64,000 nucleotides of DNA from Chitinophaga varians (GCF_012641275.1 NZ_JABAIA010000002.1:2108001-2172000); one strand, 5' to 3'. Counted from the first letter of the stretch, positions 33,535 through 43,169 are shown. Notes: a model not told the origin generated them from the sequence alone. Numbers and translations are program-made.

Positions 33535-34692
33535 ATGAACTACACAGAAAAAAGATCTATTGAAGAGGACATTAAAGTTCTCAAAAAGAATATTGAGGAA
33601 GTGAAAAAGGCTTCGCGTAAACCAATAGTGCAACGCCCTGCATTAATATATATAAATGGAGAACCACTTTTCAGACCATATACAATTAATGCAATACAAG
33701 GAAAAGAAGGCTGCCACAAAAGCCGGTTGGCAGAGATTATCTGCACCGCTGCCATAGCCGGAGATAATGAAGTCGCAAGTCCGGGCGGGAACTACCTGAA
33801 CATAGTAGCTAATCCTGACATGCCCTGTCATGTGATGTATGTAGATACTGAGCGGAATACGCAGGACGAGTTCCCTGTTACTATTCGATCATTAAATCGA
33901 AATGCTGGTTATAGAGTGAATACAATTTCTACTCGTTTCCATCCAGTTCCAATACTGGATGTTTCGCGCGAAAATAGGTTGGCAGTTATACAACATTTTG
34001 TACAAGACCTACGAAAAAAAGTAAAAGAACACATATTTGTAGTACTGGATGTATCGACGGATTGCGTAGACGACTTTAATTCTGCCGGAAGTGCAAATAG
34101 GATTCACGACTGGATGAATGTTATGAGAATCCGGTATAACATGACATTCCTGTTGCTAATACATGAAAATATGAGCGGTGCTGAAAAAGCACGCGGGCAT
34201 ATAGGTACCGAACTTACGTTTAAAGCATCAACGCAATTGCAGATACGGCGTGTAAGTGAAGATGAGGATAAAGAAATATTCCAGTTAGTATTCAAAAAAA
34301 TGCGATTTAAACGACGAAACGCGCCTATTTACGTAGCGTACGACCAAGATCTTGAAACTTTGGTACAGATAGAACATACTGACGCTGGCAAGGAAGAAAA
34401 GAAAGGCTCCAGTACCGGCAACGAATTACACGCTGCCCTGGCTGAAGCCTTTAGCGAACGACGCGAATATCCTCGTGCTGAACTTGCGTCTTTTGTAGCG
34501 AAAAGGCTAAACGGTGCTTATAACGAGAACACAGTTGCCCGTAAGCTGTCAGACCTTAGCCGTGAGGATCAATTTATATTGAACATCAACGGAGGTGGAA
34601 AATTTATATCGGAAAAGCGCAGTCGTGAAACCTTCTATTTGTTCCAGCCGATCGCTGAACATGAACTGGCGGATGCGCCGACTGCAAACTGA
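33535..34692 (+). CDS. RepA-like AAA ATPase
   Basis: A 385-residue protein with a RecA-type ATPase core. A Walker A-like GKEGCHKS lies at residues 56-63, MYVDTERNTQ follows as a DnaB/RepA-like strand, and FVVLDVSTDCVDDF is a Walker B-like segment. The C-terminus (residues 295-375) resembles a winged helix (ARKLSDLSREDQFILNING). Such proteins serve as replication helicases or loaders on mobile elements. It converges with the coupling protein gene. Confidence 0.7.
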   Translation: MNYTEKRSIEEDIKVLKKNIEEVKKASRKPIVQRPALIYINGEPLFRPYTINAIQGKEGCHKSRLAEIICTAAIAGDNEVASPGGNYLNIVANPDMPCHVMYVDTERNTQDEFPVTIRSLNRNAGYRVNTISTRFHPVPILDVSRENRLAVIQHFVQDLRKKVKEHIFVVLDVSTDCVDDFNSAGSANRIHDWMNVMRIRYNMTFLLLIHENMSGAEKARGHIGTELTFKASTQLQIRRVSEDEDKEIFQLVFKKMRFKRRNAPIYVAYDQDLETLVQIEHTDAGKEEKKGSSTGNELHAALAEAFSERREYPRAELASFVAKRLNGAYNENTVARKLSDLSREDQFILNINGGGKFISEKRSRETFYLFQPIAEHELADAPTAN

Positions 34693-34706
34693 GCTATCGA
34701 CAACCA

Positions 34707-36695
34707 TCATTTTTTTACAATCAACCCCTCCTGCGATGGATCGTTTAATATAGTTTGCAACACCTCCTCAACTATATCTTGCACATCCTGTTTTATGATG
34801 GTGTAATTGTCCATAATGTCCTTGCGGGTTACAGGTTTTACCACTGGAACAGGTAGATAACCGTCCTTCTCATTTTTCAAGGCAGCGTTATCGACTTTTA
34901 CATGAGCATGGAACCGTTTAAGCTCAATGGGCTGCTCAGGGGTATCCGCGCAAATTCCAACAAACTCACCACTCGATAAATTTGAAATCGTACTCACTGG
35001 CACGGCTATTTCCAGTTGCTTGCTTCGGGAAATGGACGTGTCACCGCTGTTGATGGAGATACTTTCACGATCTTGCATTGTTTTGCCGAGCCGTTCCGAT
35101 ACCTGTTTGGCAAGCTCCCCGCTGGTCTGTCCGATCATAATATTGCCGCATATATTCAACACTACATCAGCCCACTCTTTCCCGTACTGTAGCCTTAATT
35201 GATGATCCGATTGCATTGCCAAAATGGTAGAAATAAGGTGGCTTCGCGCACTAGCGATTTGGGTGGAGAGTTCCAGAAATGTGAGGGTGGGAAATTCATC
35301 CAACACAACCGCTGATTTGGTTTTGCCTGGCTGGTTCATGATCTTGCTGATCCGGGTCATGAACAAGCTGAGTAGAGGGCCGTATACTTCCTGCTTCTGC
35401 GGATTATTGGCAAGGCAAAGAATTTTCGGTGCGTCAGGGTTATTCACATCTAACGTAAAATCGTTGCCGCTTAGTAGGTAGTATATTGTTGGAGATGAAA
35501 GCCGGGCAAGACCAATTTTTGCAGCGTCAAGCTGGCCTTCCAATTGCTCCATTGTGTTTTCAACGAAGGCCGAAATGAAGGGCGAAATGAAGGCTGAAAT
35601 TTCTGGCTCCGTTTGGAGTACAGTAAAGAGCTTATCCATTTTCACCTGCATAAACTCTATGGTGTGAGGCAATGTGCAATAGCGTCCATCTTGATACTTT
35701 CGTAGAAACCAAATGACAGATATAGTAAAATTGATGGCACTTTCCACAAAGAAATCGCCCTGCTTTTTAAGCCACGATTTATTGGTTCCAAGCATTAAAA
35801 TTCGAGCGGCCTCCACTGCGTCTGATATGTCGTGCATCATTTCCGGGTACAACGGGTTGCAACGATTGCTGTGCGGTAGATCATCAAAATTTATGACGTA
35901 AAATGAGGGCTTAACCGGATAGCTATTCCGGTTTTTCAGGTAATGATTGTACGCAATAATGGTTAAGTCGGGATATTTGAAATCATACAACACCATTGCA
36001 TGGTGTTTGGCAAGAAGTTGCCGGATTGCAGGCTCAATTAGGTATCTGGATTTTCCTGCTCCGGGCGATGCCACACAGAGTAGGCCACGCGCAGGCGAAA
36101 CATAGTTCAGCCATGAATCCCGCCGAGAGCCTTTGTAAAAATAGAACGCAGGTAGGTTAATCGAAAACTCATTTTCAAGTAGTTTCTCCTGCTGCGGAAA
36201 CGTTTCATTCTCCTTGTTAAAAATATCTCCGCTCAGTCTTTTTTTTAAAGACCTGGCTATTATACTGCCTCCTGTAATGAGTAGTATAAACGCCAGTGCA
36301 TTTAATAATATGTATACAGTAGCAACAACTTGCGCCGGAAGTCTGTCTACAATTAATATCAGACCACTGATAAAGTAGATTATTAATCCGGAAAAGAGAA
36401 GAGCTACACCGGCTTTAGCGTCAGCTTTTTCATCCTTCCTGCCGCGCACTCCGAGTAAGGAAAGAAACAGGAACAAAAGTGCAATGAGTTTACTTTTGAA
36501 GTACCCTGATAGTAGCCCAGTCTTTATAATGTTTTTCAGTAATTGGTCTGATATATTGCTCGTCCACCCGACGAGCTTAAAAGCGTAATAGCAGTGGTGG
36601 TAGCAATGAAGGAGAAGAATTACTATTGCTATCATTCTTGTGAGGTCAATGATCTTTTTCAACCCCTGTTCGTTTTCACCTGTTCGCATTGACAT
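34707..36695 (-). CDS. VirD4/TraG-like conjugative coupling protein
   Basis: A 662-residue type IV coupling protein. Four transmembrane helices fill residues 15-150, then the ATPase begins with Walker A SPGAGKSR (about residue 212) and KYPDLTIIAYNHYL; a later LDEFPTL is Walker B. It brings relaxase-bound DNA to the transfer channel at the inner membrane. It is followed by the relaxase gene in the same direction (upstream). The TraM-recognition-like region is in the C-terminal half. Confidence 0.87.
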   Translation of the reverse strand: MSMRTGENEQGLKKIIDLTRMIAIVILLLHCYHHCYYAFKLVGWTSNISDQLLKNIIKTGLLSGYFKSKLIALLFLFLSLLGVRGRKDEKADAKAGVALLFSGLIIYFISGLILIVDRLPAQVVATVYILLNALAFILLITGGSIIARSLKKRLSGDIFNKENETFPQQEKLLENEFSINLPAFYFYKGSRRDSWLNYVSPARGLLCVASPGAGKSRYLIEPAIRQLLAKHHAMVLYDFKYPDLTIIAYNHYLKNRNSYPVKPSFYVINFDDLPHSNRCNPLYPEMMHDISDAVEAARILMLGTNKSWLKKQGDFFVESAINFTISVIWFLRKYQDGRYCTLPHTIEFMQVKMDKLFTVLQTEPEISAFISPFISAFVENTMEQLEGQLDAAKIGLARLSSPTIYYLLSGNDFTLDVNNPDAPKILCLANNPQKQEVYGPLLSLFMTRISKIMNQPGKTKSAVVLDEFPTLTFLELSTQIASARSHLISTILAMQSDHQLRLQYGKEWADVVLNICGNIMIGQTSGELAKQVSERLGKTMQDRESISINSGDTSISRSKQLEIAVPVSTISNLSSGEFVGICADTPEQPIELKRFHAHVKVDNAALKNEKDGYLPVPVVKPVTRKDIMDNYTIIKQDVQDIVEEVLQTILNDPSQEGLIVKK

Positions 36696-36781
36696 AACAA
36701 AATATTTTTGTACTTGATCTACTGGCTTCCGAAGTATTCTTTACTGGATTCGCACCTGCGGAATGTTGGTTGCCAGCAGGT

Positions 36782-38032
36782 TTAATGAAATAGTCTTTTT
36801 CGCTTTTTCCTTTTTCTTTCGTCAAATTCAGCCTGCGGAGAGGTTTCCTTTTCTACCTCGAATACCGATTCAATAGCGCCCTTAACCGCGTCTGCCGGTG
36901 TCGGCTCTGGCTTGGGTGAAATAGAAGATTTGGGTTTGAGGTGGAGGGAATCAGGATGTGCTGACGGGATCTGCTGAATCCGATTTTGCACTTGGTTCGC
37001 ACTGTAGGCTTTGCCGAGATCAGAACCATTAAAAACAGTATGGGTTTTGTGATCTACGTAAGTCAGCCCATAGATGATACCATCGGCGTTTTGCCGAACC
37101 ACGAGAGCGATCCGCTCTTTCTTTAGATGTGTTTGCAGTTCGGGGATAGTCATTTTCCCTTTTGTTGCAATGATGTAGTCAATCGCATTGCGAACACGCT
37201 GCATGTGCGGGCGGCGGTCGATCTGATTTTGCTGAAATCTTTTTTCGAGATTTTTCAGTGTGGGTTTGTTGTAGATGTGGCTTGCAGGGATAGGCACGCC
37301 CACTTTTTGGCCATAGTTATTAAGTGCTCTATAATATAGTCCACCGGCTTTGTATATACGGGAATCTTTACTGCCCGGGTCAGCGGCGATATTATACGGC
37401 CGTAAGACGGCATTCAATTCCGGTAACGAGGTGTATTTGTATTTCGGCAGGACTGCATCGAGGACTTTGGCGATAGCCCGCTTAGTACCTGGTCCATCAT
37501 ATTTGCCATATACAATTTTTTCGGCATTCACCGGTTTTACTTCATCTACCTGCTGCCGCTGTTTTGAATCTGCCCGGACGAGATTAAAGTCCTTTTCTAT
37601 TTGTTTCCGGGCCTTTTCAGACTGGTTTTTGCCGATGTTATGTAATGGAATCCGTTTTCCATTTCTGCGGATGTTCGTGGTAACAATATGGATGTGCGGG
37701 TGGCTGGCATCCTTATGACGATAAACGAGGTATGGCTGATCTCCAAAGCCGATTTTCTGAAGGTAAGAATCAGCAATTTTTTGCAGCGTACTGTCGTCGA
37801 TTTTTTCCGATGGATCAAAATTCAAAGAGATATGGACGCTGTTTACTTTCGTGCGCTCGTTACGAGCCGCGAGGTTCTGTAATGTTCCCAGTTTGTCGGT
37901 GATGCCTAGCTTATGTGTGTCCTTTGCGAAGTTCCGGGAATGAATGAGGACAGCAGCGGACTGCTTTACCTTATGTTCATTGTAGTGGAGTGCATTGCGC
38001 AGGGACTTGCTGGCGTTTACTCTTGCAACCAT
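36782..38032 (-). CDS. MobB-like relaxase
   Basis: A 416-residue relaxase of the mobilisation-nuclease type. The candidate catalytic tyrosine is in LHYNEHK (Tyr17). The metal-binding histidine triad lies in HPHIHIVTTN (residues 111-115). It nicks at oriT and pilots the strand in transfer. The start overlaps the accessory protein gene by 16 bases. The C-terminal part is linker-rich with many Lys/Pro residues. Confidence 0.88.
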   Translation of the reverse strand: MVARVNASKSLRNALHYNEHKVKQSAAVLIHSRNFAKDTHKLGITDKLGTLQNLAARNERTKVNSVHISLNFDPSEKIDDSTLQKIADSYLQKIGFGDQPYLVYRHKDASHPHIHIVTTNIRRNGKRIPLHNIGKNQSEKARKQIEKDFNLVRADSKQRQQVDEVKPVNAEKIVYGKYDGPGTKRAIAKVLDAVLPKYKYTSLPELNAVLRPYNIAADPGSKDSRIYKAGGLYYRALNNYGQKVGVPIPASHIYNKPTLKNLEKRFQQNQIDRRPHMQRVRNAIDYIIATKGKMTIPELQTHLKKERIALVVRQNADGIIYGLTYVDHKTHTVFNGSDLGKAYSANQVQNRIQQIPSAHPDSLHLKPKSSISPKPEPTPADAVKGAIESVFEVEKETSPQAEFDERKRKKRKRLFH

Positions 38033-38409
38033 TTGTCATTGATTTGAGCGATTTTCTCTTTGATCTCGCTGATCTTTTCGTTCAAGGCTTTACGGCCAGC
38101 TTCATTCAGTGAGAGCCAACCTGCGAGGTCAGATTTATCATTGAGCATGTGGAGTTTTTTGACGACCTGGTTGTAGTTGTTGGCGATGGCATTCAGCTCG
38201 TCTTTGAGCAGAATTAATACTGCCATTAAGTCATCGAGCGACTGGTTTCTGTGATACATTTTGATGGGCTTATCCAATAGGATTTTCCGAATATGCTCAC
38301 TGAATTTTTGGCTTGACGAAGTGGTGAATTGTGCGTATAGCTTATTGTATTCCTCCGGCGTGAGCCGCACATGGAGGTGCTTGTCGCGATTGATCTTTTG
38401 CGCTTTCAT
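38017..38409 (-). CDS. MobA/MobC-like relaxosome accessory protein
   Basis: A 130-residue protein with an N-terminal ribbon-helix-helix (LHVRLTPEEYNKLYAQF) and a helical C-terminal half. Such proteins bind oriT and load the relaxase. It overlaps the relaxase gene by 16 bases and is directly preceded by the palindromic region at 38463-38529. Confidence 0.82.
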   Translation of the reverse strand: MKAQKINRDKHLHVRLTPEEYNKLYAQFTTSSSQKFSEHIRKILLDKPIKMYHRNQSLDDLMAVLILLKDELNAIANNYNQVVKKLHMLNDKSDLAGWLSLNEAGRKALNEKISEIKEKIAQINDKWLQE

Positions 38410-38662
38410 TTGATAAATATTGAATGGGAAAAAATGGTTCTTTTAGCGCCTGTGGCGATTCCCGGCCCCGACTTCGGAGAGGGCCGGCCAGATTCGGTTG
38501 AGGCTTGTGCCACAACCGTACATCTGGCCGATCGCGGCGCAGCAGGCGATCTCAGATTTTGTCATGGGTGACAAAATGGGAGTGCAGTACTGGATGCAGC
38601 AATGGCCTATGGAGGACATGGGCCGTTGCCCAGGTGAGTAGAGTACCTATCGCCGGGAAATG
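38410..38662. other. oriT candidate
   Basis: Between the accessory protein and the primase genes lies a GC-rich non-coding stretch. It has nested inverted repeats: GGCCAGAT (38486-38493) with ATCTGGCC (38522-38529), and CGGTTG (38495-38500) with CAACCG (38513-38518), around AGGCTTGTGCCA. A second stem is CCGGCCC (38463-38469) with GGGCCGG (38481-38487). Position and structure match an origin of transfer; the nick site is not identified. Confidence 0.55.
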
Positions 38663-39559
38663 CTAAGGGCTTCGGCGCTGTTGGTGCTGGTTATGCTGGT
38701 GCTGTTGTTGTGGATGATTTGTTAGCAGCCAGTCATTGAGGTCTTTGGAAGGTGCATATAGCCTGCGTTCGTCGCTGAATTTATGGCAGTCGATAGCCAT
38801 TGCCTGCTTAGTTACCTTGTCGCCTGACTTGTCGTTGTCGAGATATAATTTAACACGATCATGGGCTGTCATGCGGGAAATATTATTGCCGAAAAAAGAG
38901 AGGGAGTTTAGTATCAAAAAATTGGTTGGTGGCTGTTGTTTGTTGCGATTAATGGCTTGATGGGAGAGGAAATTAAAGAAGCCTTCAAATACTGCAAGCT
39001 CACCTGATTTGTTGTCTATAAATGTGGACGTTTTGGGTGCGGAGCTGGCTTTGATATACTTGTTGCGCAGCTCATATCCACCAGCATCATTTTTGAATCC
39101 GATGGCATAATAATTTTTCCCTTTGAGATCGTAATGCACCTCTTTCAAATATCGTTCTGCGGTATCTAAGGGAATGCCGCGTTGTCGCACATACTGGATC
39201 AATGGAAGTGATGTTATCGGCTGTACTCTGCGGATAGTAATTTCACTCTGTGGCCCGTTTGGATCTTCCTTCTGCTGGGTTGGTCTAAACGTCGGAGTGT
39301 TTGCATCCAGTTTTTGCAGAAAATCTTTCACGGAGCATTGGTGGAACCGGATGCCGAAGTCGATCAGGTTGCCGTGGTCACCACTACCCCAATCCTTCCA
39401 TTTGTTCATGCTCCGATTGATCTTGAAAGAGGGTGTCTTTTCATCCGGACGTAGCGGGGAAATATACCAGTAATGAGGTTCATTAATCGTCTTGGGCTGG
39501 AATCCTATTTTGGCAAGATAGTCTACCATGTCCAGCTCTTTCGCTTGCTCTATTGTCAT
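38663..39559 (-). CDS. Toprim primase-like protein
   Basis: A 298-residue protein. The N-terminus resembles the CHC2 finger region of DnaG (ISPLRPDEKTPSFKIN, then WKDWGSGDHGN) but without the zinc cysteines. The C-terminal Toprim part includes LAVFEGFFNFLSH, KLYLDNDKSGDK and the family glutamate/aspartates. It probably primes the transferred strand or element replication. The tail is Gln/His-rich. Confidence 0.82.
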   Translation of the reverse strand: MTIEQAKELDMVDYLAKIGFQPKTINEPHYWYISPLRPDEKTPSFKINRSMNKWKDWGSGDHGNLIDFGIRFHQCSVKDFLQKLDANTPTFRPTQQKEDPNGPQSEITIRRVQPITSLPLIQYVRQRGIPLDTAERYLKEVHYDLKGKNYYAIGFKNDAGGYELRNKYIKASSAPKTSTFIDNKSGELAVFEGFFNFLSHQAINRNKQQPPTNFLILNSLSFFGNNISRMTAHDRVKLYLDNDKSGDKVTKQAMAIDCHKFSDERRLYAPSKDLNDWLLTNHPQQQHQHNQHQQRRSP

Positions 39560-39727
39560 AACTCACAGTTTTCAAAATCCACTAATCAATAATGCAGATA
39601 CAAAAATAACTCTGTGGCACAGCGGGGAACATACCCCTGCAAATAAGGAAGTAGGATAAGCATGGATGTGATGATGGAAGAAAATATTTTTACAACAGAA
39701 AAATATTGTTCATAAAAACGCAAGTGT

Positions 39728-40003
39728 ATGTTAAGTGCAAAAGACGTAGTGGTGGTGTTTGAAACATTACTCGCAAGCCCGGGAATGGGCGATTCGGTGA
39801 AGTTGTCTGTGAACCAACCGCGCAGACTAATCCTGCTTTTGGTGAAAGTGATTGATTCCGGCTTAAAGAATCGTGAAGATAGTCTGCTTGCTGGTATGGA
39901 TGAAAATACTGCTGCCGAGATAAAAGGCATTGCGGACGAGTTGCTGAAGAAAGCCGGGCTGACTGAATTAAACGAAAAAATTTCTTTGTTAACGCAGAAA
40001 TGA
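39728..40003 (+). CDS. Small hypothetical element protein
   Basis: A 91-residue protein, alpha-helical, beginning MLSAKDVVVVFETLL and ending LNEKISLLTQK. No family was recognised. It is one base upstream of the next gene, with which it is probably co-transcribed. A long antisense frame over the same stretch (39586-40086, minus) looks less credible. Confidence 0.6.
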   Translation: MLSAKDVVVVFETLLASPGMGDSVKLSVNQPRRLILLLVKVIDSGLKNREDSLLAGMDENTAAEIKGIADELLKKAGLTELNEKISLLTQK

Positions 40004-40004
40004 A

Positions 40005-40352
40005 ATGAAAATGGAAAACAATGTACTGGCGTGGGGAACAGCCTTACAATTGGGCCTGCGTCCGAAGGATTATCCTTATGAAGCAAAAATGATTCCTACC
40101 GGATTGGTGGTTGCCCGTTTGGACTTCAAAATATGGGCAAAGAAGGTAATGGGGATTAATGGTTACTTTTCACAGGAAGGAGGTTTGAGGTTCCAGTTGA
40201 CGGTATTTCTCAACAAACGGTTACGAAACTATACCCTGAACAGTGAATCGTTGGACTTTGCATTTTGTCCAGTGGATTATAGGTATGAATTGAAAATCGG
40301 AATACGGAAAGGCAGACCATTTTTGGAAAGCATTCGATGCCTGGAGTTGTAG
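40005..40352 (+). CDS. Hypothetical element protein
   Basis: A 115-residue protein with beta-rich spacing (GGLRFQLTVFLNKRLRNYTL and DYRYELKIGIRKGRPF). It ends before a large perfect hairpin. It may be co-transcribed with the preceding gene. No family was recognised. Confidence 0.6.
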   Translation: MKMENNVLAWGTALQLGLRPKDYPYEAKMIPTGLVVARLDFKIWAKKVMGINGYFSQEGGLRFQLTVFLNKRLRNYTLNSESLDFAFCPVDYRYELKIGIRKGRPFLESIRCLEL

Positions 40353-40376
40353 TGCATTTTTGATTCTGGTAATGGT

Positions 40377-40431
40377 AAGCTGCCGCCATGCGTTGTCTTC
40401 TATCAAATGAGCTAACGCATGGCGGCAGCTT
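40377..40431. terminator. Bidirectional terminator hairpin
   Basis: Two perfect 18-bp arms, 40377-40394 (with core GCTGCCGCCATGCGTT) and 40414-40431, enclose a 19-base loop. It stands between the convergent genes ending at 40352 (plus) and 40440 (minus) and is followed by TTCTTTT. Function as a bidirectional terminator is an inference from position. Confidence 0.6.
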
Positions 40432-40439
40432 CTTTTGGA

Positions 40440-40733
40440 TCATGTTCTATTTTTTTTCCACATATCAAATAGATCCTTTTCTGCATCTTTTGGATCGAGG
40501 TAAATCGGGTTCATAGTTGATGTGGGAACTTCATAAACTATTTTTCCCTCCCAATGGGTTTCAAAGAAAAAGTAACCATCGAGATATGTATGAAAAGCTA
40601 AAACATCACCGTCTTCATTCAGGTTTTCTGCATATGGGTATTTATCCGGATCTGAAAGTGCCTCCTGCATAGTTACTCGTCTCGCAGACCGGCAGAAAAC
40701 CTTATAAGCGTTTTTCCTTTTAGGTATTGACAT
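40440..40733 (-). CDS. Hypothetical element protein
   Basis: A 97-residue protein with an acidic and aromatic-rich sequence (DGYFFFETHWEGKIVYEVP) and a charged C-terminus. No family was recognised. It lies next to the bidirectional hairpin. Confidence 0.55.
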   Translation of the reverse strand: MSIPKRKNAYKVFCRSARRVTMQEALSDPDKYPYAENLNEDGDVLAFHTYLDGYFFFETHWEGKIVYEVPTSTMNPIYLDPKDAEKDLFDMWKKNRT

Positions 40734-40790
40734 ATGGTTTTTTTTAAGTGGGAAAATGGCGGCGCCGGATGGGGCGCCGCTGATTATTAG

Positions 40791-41588
40791 TTACTGTGCG
40801 CCGTCTCCTGTTTCATAAAGGCCAGCTACCATATAGGCGTGATCTACGGCGCTTCTACTGATAAACTGTTGCCAGGCGTTGCCCTCGGAACGGGAGAAGC
40901 GGAAACCCCTGCTACGCAAACGGTTTATAATATCTTCATTCGGCTTGTTCGGAAAGAAAAGCTGTACCCGGTTTGCCTCTGTATTTATTACTACACGAAC
41001 ACCATTTATCGTTTTTTCAGCGGTTATAAGCTGTTCCAAACGTTCTAGTTGGGCAATGCGTTGTTTTACCCTACGGATATTGGCGTTGTTGTTTCGGAGG
41101 GTGTAATCTGCGAAGCCAGTACGCTTTAAATAGTCAGGCGTTGTAATCTCCAGCCAGATTTTTTCTGTGGCGTGGGGAAGGTTCATAAATGCCGCTTTGT
41201 TACGGGATTTGACGCATTTATTAGCTGCTTTCATAAATGCTTGGGTACTTTCCAATACTGCAAGTTTGTCCTTTAGTTTGGCGATTGCCTGCGGATCGTC
41301 TGATGAAATAGAATCATTCGCCTCTATTGTGGCAGCCTTGTTTTCATAGTACCTGGCCTTGTCACTGGCTGCAATGGATTTTCCATGTGTAGTGTGAATT
41401 TTCTCCCGGTATCTCCGATCCCTCTTTTCAGAATGATGCCCTACCAGTATTGGCTGGCCCATAGGAATATAAGAGGCCATATCCATAGCCTTGTTATACA
41501 GGTTATCAGATTCCTTTTTCAATTTAGCCGCCTGCTCGTTTGCGTAGTCAATGCGGTTCTGTCGGCGTTCTTCATAATTGTGTTTCAT
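40791..41588 (-). CDS. DUF3560 protein
   Basis: A protein of about 265 residues. The N-terminal half matches DUF3560 (RRQNRIDYANEQAAKLKK, then ILVGHHSEKRDRRYREKI and KARYYENKAATIE), followed by a coiled-coil region and a C-terminal RFSRSEGNAWQQFISRSA module. DUF3560 genes are frequent in Bacteroidota conjugative elements, but their role is unknown. The Met before KHNYEERR is chosen as start. Confidence 0.85.
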   Translation of the reverse strand: MKHNYEERRQNRIDYANEQAAKLKKESDNLYNKAMDMASYIPMGQPILVGHHSEKRDRRYREKIHTTHGKSIAASDKARYYENKAATIEANDSISSDDPQAIAKLKDKLAVLESTQAFMKAANKCVKSRNKAAFMNLPHATEKIWLEITTPDYLKRTGFADYTLRNNNANIRRVKQRIAQLERLEQLITAEKTINGVRVVINTEANRVQLFFPNKPNEDIINRLRSRGFRFSRSEGNAWQQFISRSAVDHAYMVAGLYETGDGAQ

Positions 41589-41667
41589 AATGATGTGTTT
41601 TAATGGCCTGCCCTCCATGTCCACGGAAGGCAGACCGGTTAAGGAAAAAAGTGTCTCTGAGGAAATT

Positions 41668-41979
41668 CTATGAAAGAAGTGTGTAGGCTGCTATGATCTT
41701 TTTGCTCATAGCCTCGGCCTCAGCAAGCCGGTGCTGGTTGGTATCAGGATGCCATTGCCGTATCAGTTGACGGAATGCCGTTTTTATTTCTGCTGCGGAA
41801 GCTGCCGGTGATATGCCTAGTATCTCATGCGGAGTTTGCACAGCTTCATTCATTAGTACGGTAGCATCTTCCTTGCTCATAGTCTGTTTGAACGCATCCC
41901 GCCAGCTCTGAGCATTGCCGTGGCCGCCTGCTGTATCGTATGTCTGGTAACCGTCGAGGAAGCCTTTTTTCTTTGCCAT
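41668..41979 (-). CDS. J-domain protein
   Basis: A 103-residue protein with a C-terminal J domain: EILGISPAASAAEIKTAF and the HPD motif in QWHPDTNQHR. It would stimulate an Hsp70. It lies 3 bases from the SWIM-finger gene, and J-domain proteins recur in this element. Confidence 0.82.
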   Translation of the reverse strand: MAKKKGFLDGYQTYDTAGGHGNAQSWRDAFKQTMSKEDATVLMNEAVQTPHEILGISPAASAAEIKTAFRQLIRQWHPDTNQHRLAEAEAMSKKIIAAYTLLS

Positions 41980-41982
41980 AGT

Positions 41983-42225
41983 CTAATGGTTTATTAGATT
42001 CACTTCATACGGTGTACAGTTTGCCGGTAGCCCGAGGGCGGAAAGGTGTTTGCAAGTCCGGTGCGTTCTCCAGCGCGGACAGGAACAGCCCCAATACCTG
42101 CCTTTTTTGTTCTGTGCGATAACATAGAGGCGATTGGATGTTTCGCTTTTTACGTTGAATCTGTGTTGCCATTGGTCATTATCAGGCAATACCATTTCAG
42201 GCCGTACAAATATTGTCGGTTGCAT
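41983..42225 (-). CDS. SWIM zinc-finger protein
   Basis: An 80-residue protein with a SWIM-type finger, GCSCPRWRTHRTCKHLSALG: CxC at residues 47-49 and CxH at 58-60. Such fingers bind DNA or proteins. It is co-directional with the J-domain gene. Confidence 0.8.
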   Translation of the reverse strand: MQPTIFVRPEMVLPDNDQWQHRFNVKSETSNRLYVIAQNKKGRYWGCSCPRWRTHRTCKHLSALGLPANCTPYEVNLINH

Positions 42226-42247
42226 ATCGTTTGTATTTAAGTATGAT

Positions 42248-42619
42248 TTAAAAAATGAGCTGGTGAGCGAACTTGAATTTCTCGTTAGTGGTTTCGTGCT
42301 GGACGTACTGATCCAAACAGTGGCAGGTGTACAGTGCTATCATTCCATCGAAAAGCTGATCGGAAAACGCTTTCGGTGATTTTGCCAGTTTTTTTCCGTA
42401 CTCTGAAATAATGCTGCTGGTTTCCGCAGCATAGCGCAACCAATGATCGGGGCCGATGATTGGGTTTTCTTTCCAGTCCTTACGGAGATCATCGGGAGCG
42501 GCGGTTATCCTGTCGGATAGTGCCTTTGTAAAATCGAGGAACGACGGCATTTCTTCGGGAAAAAGTTCACAGATTAATTTTGCTTTGTGAACATTGTACA
42601 TTTGATTAAGTGCGGGCAT
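42248..42619 (-). CDS. Hypothetical element protein
   Basis: A 123-residue mostly helical protein without recognised family. It is in the run of small minus-strand element genes and lies 22 bases upstream of the SWIM gene in the same direction. Confidence 0.55.
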   Translation of the reverse strand: MPALNQMYNVHKAKLICELFPEEMPSFLDFTKALSDRITAAPDDLRKDWKENPIIGPDHWLRYAAETSSIISEYGKKLAKSPKAFSDQLFDGMIALYTCHCLDQYVQHETTNEKFKFAHQLIF

Positions 42620-42670
42620 GTGATTAAATTTTAGAGTGAGAGAATAAGCGCGGATTGCTCCGCGCTGGTG

Positions 42671-43105
42671 TTATTTCAAAAAGCCTTGTTGCTGGATATT
42701 CTTTAGCCATTGGTTTGCAAAAAGGCAGTGCTGATGTTGGTAGCCTGGCCAGAATGCTACAACTGTATTATTTTCTATTTCGATGCTTTCCTCATATAGT
42801 GGAAAGCTGTCCTGTTGGAACATCTGGGGGCAGACGTGAAGGTTTTTAAAGTCTGTTGGTTCCTTCCGGCAATCAACGACGAGAAAACACATTTCGGGGT
42901 CACGCATCAGGTCGCCGTTCATTTCGTAGTAGTGGCAAAGGCTGTAGATAGTGCCTTCTCCTGCGGCAGTAGTTATGAACCTGTTTAACACTTCCACCGT
43001 CAAAGGCATGAAGCCGGAGGATTCGAGTTTTACGTGCGATTGAGTTCCCAATTTTTCCAAGATTTGGCTAAATATTTCGGTAGCCTGTTGACTGATCTTT
43101 TTCAT
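42671..43105 (-). CDS. DUF6908-like protein
   Basis: A 144-residue protein starting MKKISQQATEIFSQILEKL, with CHYYEMNGDLMRDPEMCFLV as family-like core. It fits DUF6908 genes found on Bacteroidota mobile elements. The start is chosen at this Met because the upstream extension to 43279 looks non-coding. Function is unknown. Confidence 0.75.
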   Translation of the reverse strand: MKKISQQATEIFSQILEKLGTQSHVKLESSGFMPLTVEVLNRFITTAAGEGTIYSLCHYYEMNGDLMRDPEMCFLVVDCRKEPTDFKNLHVCPQMFQQDSFPLYEESIEIENNTVVAFWPGYQHQHCLFANQWLKNIQQQGFLK

Positions 43106-43169
43106 GAGATAAATTTTTTGAGTGAAAAGAAAAGATGAGCGGAGCGGCGGTTGTGCCGCCCCGGTATAA

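Noticed and set aside
39586..40086. Minus-strand frame over the two small genes at 39.7-40.1 kb
   Set aside because: The plus-strand frames are more protein-like and form a tight pair; the antisense frame has a low-complexity Ser/Phe-rich look.
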